Shown: positions 51,931 to 57,596 of the stretch, one piece after another
How positions within the stretch are numbered: position 1 is the first letter of the stretch
Layout of the letters: every line of letters begins with the position of its first letter
From: Acanthamoeba lenticulata
Lineage: Eukaryota; Discosea; Longamoebia; Acanthamoebidae
Length of the DNA: 57,596 nucleotides
Assembly (NCBI GenBank): GCA_002179805.1
Contig: NAVB01001088.1
Location: 1 to 57,596 of the forward strand
Direction of reading: 5' to 3'
Position numbers and translations under genes: made by a program
The notes under the pieces: generated by a model
Database searches by the model: none
Told to the model about the DNA's origin: nothing
Seen by the model: the letters and a program-made list of their open reading frames with translations, nothing else

Positions 51931-54900
51931 TTTTTTCCCAACTGACGATGATCCTGCTGTTCTCTCCTCATCCTGTTCCCCTTCTTAGTAAGTGATGCGC
52001 CATCACGCAGCAAGCTCAAAGCGAGACGCAAAGCAGGCGTGCTCTCTCATTATGAGATGTTTTCTGAGGTGTCGGTCCCTTTCAAGAACGCTTTCTCTCT
52101 GCAATCAAAACTGTGCAACTAATTGTTAGAGGGGAGTGGAAGCTGATCAAGTTACGTTTGTGCGTTTATTATCCACCCATTCAGTTGCGGCACTTTGTTG
52201 GGACCGAACAAGATAGGACTGGACAAGTGCACTGGATGTTGGAGACCTTCCAGAACATCCTTCGAATTCGCAAGCACAACCTATCCGCTCTGCTCAGCGT
52301 CACAGGTTCGTGTTGACAAGAACCCTCACGTTAAGCGAAGCAGTCTGCCCTTTTTCGCGTGAATGCGCGTGCGCGAAAAAGAAGAGAGGGATAGAGAAAG
52401 AGAGGGAGAGAGAGAGACATAGTTCAACTCGACTGCGACGATCAGAAAACAGGAAGTTGACGGGGGTGTGGCCGTGTGGCAATATTTTGGTTACCGTTTA
52501 CCGGCAGGCTCGGCCGAACGATGCCGTTTATTTGGTGTGAATAAGGCGGACGAAACAGCTCTCTTCTACAAAGTTCCGGCCAGGCATCGTGTTGTAGACG
52601 AGGTAACGCTCTCCCTTTTTACTCACATACAGAGCTTGAGCAAACTACAAGTAGGACCAACCTCTTTTTCACTTTCTTCTTCAGAAAACGCTCTCCAGCC
52701 CTCGTACTACATTCATCTACAGTCTGGTGCAAATGATTGTTCACCGTGTTCCCATGGATATCATCAAATCACAAATCGCACCCACGTAAGTACGACATCT
52801 TCTTGTGCGGGACGTAGTTGCTGCACACTTACGTGTTTTACTATCACAAAAAACCAACCAGAGAGGGCACCGGTAGCGGAGCGGGTCCTGCAGGAGGATC
52901 TTCCGCTTCAGGGAGTGGCTCTGTAACAACCACGGCGTCTTCCCAGCTCACCGAAGCTGCGGTCTTACGCGTATATCAGTTGCTGGAAACAGGTTCGCAG
53001 CTAATCCTCCTTGTCGAGGTTGTACAGCAAGCCAATGGGTGATCACTCGGGTTTTGTGTGTGTGTGTGTATGTGTGCTGTAAAACAATATTATCAGAGCC
53101 GCCACGAGACATGTCAAGCTTGAGTATAGAGCAGTTTTGTGACACGTGGTGGGGTCAATGGCAAAACTTTTCAGAAGAGCTCTATGCGTTTGTAGAAGAG
53201 GGGTACACCTTTAACGCCTCCACCAATCGTCCGATCAAGAGTGTGTTGACTGTCACGTGACAACTTTTTTTAACATTTGCTCGAGCTACTCCTTTAACTG
53301 TTTGCTTACGTATGTGTGTGATTCATCAGACTGATCGACTTTGGCCAGTTTATCATGACTCTTGGCAAGTCGCAAAGACAATCAGCAAGTGGCCGTATCA
53401 AGGATAACGTTGTGATCTGGCTCATTGCCCAGTGTCTGCGTATGTGGAGCTCTCTATCTCTGTCTCTTTTCTGTTTTTTTTTTTAAAAACATTTTTCTAA
53501 ATTGTGCTTTTGTATGCTCTATTTCTTTTTCTTTAGCTCTCGACAACGTGAAAAAATTGTTTCTTCATGACTTGACCTCCAACCACGGCCGACTGTTTCT
53601 CCGCATTTTTGAATTCTACAACAGCCAACAGGTTTCCTCCCTTTTGTTCTCTCTTTCTCTCTTTGCCAGTGCGCAAGTTGTAGTTGGCTTACGTGCTTGC
53701 CACTGATATCTGGCTACGAAAGGCGGATGCTGCGGGCTTCGAACTGCGTGACACAGCCCTCCACTGCTTGGTTCGGCACCACTTCACTCCTCGTGTCATG
53801 TTTGGTGCTGGCGATCTCAAGTCTCATTTTCTTATGTAATTATTCATGTAGATCTTCCGGCTCTATAACACTAGAGATGACCGAGGGCGCAATGATTTGA
53901 AAAATTACTTGCCACCCCAGCTTCAGTCGCTCTACGAGAGAGGCACCAAGGCTGTTTTAACCTACAGGCAATGGTGGAATGATACAGGTACCCAATGCTT
54001 TTTTAATATTTATTATCGATAATGTACAGCGAAGAATTTCTTATTTGTTTTGTGGTCCAGAAAAAAATGGCGAGAACCTTGACTTTTACAACCTGCCATG
54101 GAGTAAGCTTTGGCATGTTTGCCTTCTCTCCAATTTCACTTCGTCGCCCATATCTGGCGCCTTCCACGATGCCATGAACAAGCCAATTGAGCCTGTGCAG
54201 CAGGTGCGGGAAGGGAAGCATGTTTGTGTTGTTGCTGCATGGCTGGCCCTTTTAGGCTGATGGATCCACCACCTAACGCACAGTGCTTCTTACCGGGCCA
54301 ACTGGCCTTTCGAGGTCGCTCTCAGCCGATTCCGACCATCTACCTCTTTTTGCTGTCGACACGAACGCGACAAAGGGTACTCGTGCATGCGCTCAGTAAC
54401 TTCACTGTCTCTTGTCCGCCTTCTAACGTTATCATCATCTTCATTGTCACACAACAACAGTTGCTTGATTTACTGGAGGCTCATTTACTGCGACCACGTC
54501 AAACATCGACGGATCCCTACCACAACCCTGCCGTGGTCAGCACCTACGCTCGCTTGCTTTACGCTGCGCCGTACTCGTAAGCACATTCCCTTCTCCCCAT
54601 TCGAGCAAGAGTTCGGTCTTCGAATGGTAGCTAACCGTTGGTCATTCAAATGCACTTGGGCCACCAGCCGCAATCGGTTCCGTCTGCAGAAGCATTTGAT
54701 GAACTCAGAGCCTACAGTACTGCAAGTTCTGTTAGAACTTCTCAACTTCCGCCTTCTTCGCTTTTTCAAGTACGTTTAATTTCGCGTTCTTACCCCTTTC
54801 TTCTAACGACAGAAAGGGGTGGCTGAGGTGGCTGAGCTCTCATCACACGCACTTTTTCTCTGTTTCGTGTTGTGTGCCCACCGGTGGCAGGTATCATTCA

Positions 54901-57596
54901 AGTGTTCGGCACTTGTATCTCCACCTGCATGAAGTGGCCATGTCTACGAAACACCACCTGCTGTATTACTCTCTTGAGAATCTGCTCTTCAAGTTGAGTC
55001 TCAATCTCGAGGTATCTCACGACCTTCGCTCATTCAACGACGGTGTGCGCGAGCTAATGTTCATGAACCTTCTTCTTTCATTCGCATGGAACCTCCAGGA
55101 GGTCATCAAGTTCAGCAAAGCCACCAGTGTGGTCGACTTTGGGCAGTCGTTGAATCGTGTTCTCATCCTTGGCCTTGCTCGCCAGATCAAATGCCGGTAT
55201 CAGCTCACGCGAACCGTTGCTTTATTGTTATTATTAGGAGTTCAATCATCATTTTTCCTCACTTACACTGTTCACTCTATCTTGCCTCCTTAGGGGAGCT
55301 GGTAGCTATTCCCAGTTGCGCCAACTACCGCTACTGCTTGCGCGACTCTCCGCCGTCACGTACGTGCTTTTTATTTCTTAACAAAAAACACATACCTTCA
55401 TGTTCTCTTGCTGTAACATGGTTGAGACCATTTTGCGTTGCTTTCGTTCAGCCGGCACGACTGGTCGGATTCAACGCTCAAGTATTTCCCTGAGGTCATG
55501 CGCACTTTTTTCCATCAGAACCAAAAGGCCGATCCAGACGCCTTTGCGGCCAAGGAAATGGTACCGAGCCCGCGTGTTGATTTTTCTTCCCTCCCAAAAT
55601 TATAATTCTAAACATATTTTTTACATGTGCAGGTCTACCAAGAGTTCCAAGCACAGGAAGCGCTTTTGCGAGGGGCGCTCAGTGAAGACAACCCGATGTA
55701 CTCCATGAACTATCTTGAACACGCTCCGGTATTGCTTCCTTCCCTTTGGAAATATTCTTAGGGTAAATTATTGAGGTCTTCTTGGGAGCTGATACCATAC
55801 CTGCTCATTTAACAATTAGGAGGCCTGTGTACAGAGGTTGAATGAGTACTACCTGACAAATGGTCACGCGAGAAAACTCTTCTTGGCCTTGGTGTGGATC
55901 TTGCTACGTGAGCGCGAGTCGTCGAATGCACTGAGTTCGAACACGCTGATTCATTTCACCTTACTGTATCTTCGGCGGGAATGAACTCACCCCTTCTTCA
56001 TGTGCTGCAGATGTGCTCCGTATCCTACAGCAATTCAACCCACAGGAGGGCACGGCGTACGTCTCTTCCATTGCCACGCCCCGCTCATACTATGCATCTA
56101 GAGATGATGCCTTTCACGTCGTGGGGCCTCATCTTCCGTTTCTTTCGACAGGTGCCATTTTGCTCTGGTGAACTTTGTATTGGACACACTACAACCACAA
56201 CAACTCATGTTCTTGCCCGAGCCCGCTTCGCCGGACCTCATCAACCAGGTACTTATATCGCTTTTGCTTCGACTTGTGACCCCCCCCCCCAAATGCGCCC
56301 CTGGCGTGGACTAATGGCGTTCCCCATCCTGTTTGAACTCGGAAGACTGGCGGCTTGTTGGCCAAGTTAGTGTGGCACTACAACATTGTCCGCTTCGAGG
56401 TTCTGCTGCAAGCTCTGATGGACAGGTACTTGCACAACACACACACACACACACTTTGCGAGCTTGGGGAGTGGCGTGCGTGCATTGCTAAATGATTGTT
56501 TGCCTCTAATCAGGGATGGTGACATCAACGCGTTCTCACTAATCGATTACCTGCTCAACCAATCCCCGGATTTTTCTACTCGTGTTGAGTTCTGGTGCTC
56601 GCTCGGCGTTCGGTACTCTTTGTTTCTCCCTTTCTCACTTACCACACACGCTCATCATGTCTCGGCTGCTTGGAGCAGGCCCGATCACTGGCGCGAGCAA
56701 GCCTACTTCACATACCACCGCCAGTACCATGAGAAGTTCCCCGAGCTTCTTGCCATGCCTGGGTACACCATCACTCAAAGAGAGGGAGTTGAAATACTTT
56801 CTTTTTCACTCCGAGTTAATGGGGTAGCTCTGCTCACGTTCCGCGTTGTGATACTCAGCACGCAACCTCTACCGACGTACTACGGCAACGTGTGCCTCCG
56901 CACGTTGCCAATTTTGGATGTTCTGCTTGGACGGCTCATCGAAACTGACCAGCTTTCTCTGTTTGAACGGTAGCTCACAACACACTCGACTAAGCATCGC
57001 GATTTTTAATTTATTCGCGTCACCACACACAGGGTTGTCAACCGTTACGGCCAACTGTGGAAGTACCATGACGCGCCACTCACGTTTGTCTGTGAGCTGC
57101 TACACTACTACCATGAGTCTGAGAACATCTCTGCCAATTTGTGGAAGCTCAACATTCTTTCCATTCTCCGTACACTCGCCGCACCCATCTCTTCTCCCCC
57201 TTGCAGTTGGTGACGACAACTAAATTTCTCTTTGGGCCGATCGCAGGGGGAGTCACGCCCAAATTCTCGGCTTCCTTTCAAGACTTTGCCACTACAAAAG
57301 TTGTGGAGTCGGTCGCCACGGACGCCTACTTCCGCGCAACGGTACGCTGTAAACTTCATCCCCAAACCATTATCTTGTCTTAGCCGAGGCCTTGGATTTG
57401 TTTTGGGGGGGGGGCGAGCGCAGGTGAATCATGTTGCAGCATTCCTTGCGACTGAGCTCCCAACCAACGCCAAACTTCACACCACCGTACGTAGCTGTGC
57501 CCCCATTCAGTGTTGTGTTGGTGTGTGTGTGTGTGTGTGATAATAATATTCTCAGACTGGTAAGTGTCAGAGCAATTTCTTCCTCTTACTTACCAC
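51405..57596 (+). CDS. MED23: Mediator subunit 23 homolog (3' end outside window)
   Basis: Large alpha-helical tail subunit of the Mediator coactivator complex for RNA polymerase II. ATG at 51405 opens MSSSSAGGLVPSPMMVAGNN; a polyGln run (51521-51540) follows. Intron-rich exons encode helical repeats, among them VFASVQKAVSLFHALL (51790-51845), HWMLETFQNILRIRKHNL (52230-52290), FGQFIMTLGKSQRQSASGRI (53340-53400) and DLTSNHGRLFLRIFEFYNSQQ (53570-53630). The assignment rests on the distal part. DHWREQAYFTYHRQYHEKFPE (56690-56740) and LPTYYGNVCLRTLPILDVL (56870-56925), followed by NRYGQLWKYHDAPLTFVCELLHYYHE (57040-57120), run in the same order as the MED23 C-terminal region. The early part is too divergent to align by eye. 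Introns are 50-150 bp with several simple repeats. Coding bases are visibly less GC-rich than in the left half of the window. The gene runs off the right edge. Confidence 0.82.
51888..51937 (+). repeat. T-rich tract with TTTTG units in an intron
   Basis: About 50 bp of almost pure T with interspersed G (TTTTG repeats, then T9-T10) in the first MED23 intron. It may act as polypyrimidine sequence. Confidence 0.75.
52382..52417 (+). repeat. GA-rich tract in a MED23 intron
   Basis: Imperfect GAGA sequence on the sense strand. It differs from the other long dinucleotide tracts, which are pyrimidine-rich in the sense direction. Confidence 0.7.
56280..56290 (+). repeat. Run of eleven C in an intron
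   Basis: C11 in an intron of the MED23 gene, downstream of the exon encoding LINQ. Confidence 0.8.
57405..57414 (+). repeat. Run of ten G in an intron
   Basis: G10 in the MED23 intron just before the VNHVAAFLATELPTNAKLHT exon, about 10 bp from its 3' splice site (GCGCAG). Confidence 0.8.
57515..57540 (+). repeat. (TG)n tract near the right edge
   Basis: About 12 TG units in the last visible MED23 intron, with a further TG run in the intron at 53055-53075 and CA runs at 56440-56455. Confidence 0.75.

Noticed and set aside
1..57596. Bacterial-type systems, CRISPR arrays, prophage, integrated large-DNA-virus segments or transposons
   Set aside because: No spaced direct repeats, capsid or terminase-like, integrase or transposase motifs were recognised, and the genes carry spliceosomal introns throughout.
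1..57596. tRNA or rRNA genes
   Set aside because: No A-box/B-box pair or rRNA core sequence was recognised in the intergenic gaps, although by-eye search can miss a tRNA inside an intron.

Overview
The window is nuclear DNA from a free-living amoeba-like protist, most consistent with Acanthamoeba. It is GC-rich and gene-dense, almost every gene is cut by many short GT-AG introns (roughly 50-110 bp), intergenic gaps are 50-430 bp, and the gene content is purely eukaryotic (Rho and Rab regulators, SNF2 ATPases, Mediator, erlin, actin regulators). The genus is inferred from style and content. No rRNA, tRNA, CRISPR array, integrated virus or transposon was recognised.

Layout, left to right: the 3' end of a DCAF11/WDR23-like WD40 gene (+); an acidic signal-peptide protein of unknown function (+); an SLC25 mitochondrial carrier (-); a large protein kinase fused to a GTPase-like domain (+); a polyproline/WH2 actin regulator (-); a RhoGEF-PH-FYVE protein (-); a nuclear WD40 protein (+); a secreted multi-repeat protein (-); a RhoGEF-PH-RhoGAP protein (+); RGP1 (+); a coiled-coil protein with one zinc finger (-); erlin (-); TBC1D5 (+); an F-box/SNF2 ATPase (-); an orphan serine-rich protein (+); RAD54B/RDH54 (-); and most of MED23 (+), which runs off the right edge.

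Functionally, 10.7-34 kb holds an actin and Rho-GTPase group (WH2 protein, RhoGEF-FYVE, RhoGEF-RhoGAP). Membrane-traffic genes (RGP1, erlin, TBC1D5) lie at 29-38 kb and chromatin, repair and transcription genes (F-box/SNF2, RAD54B, MED23) at 38-57.6 kb. These are independent transcription units, and nothing shows operon-like coupling. Neighbouring genes often diverge from short shared promoters or converge with only 50-75 bp between stop codons.

The most unusual items are the kinase-GTPase fusion, the WH2 protein whose real last exon adds a third FRxGLK repeat, a perfect 22-bp palindrome between erlin and TBC1D5, an E2F-like palindrome just before the WD40 gene start, and the F-box/SNF2 fusion. 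Exon boundaries were deduced by eye from frame continuity and GT-AG signals, so gene spans are firmer than individual splice sites.
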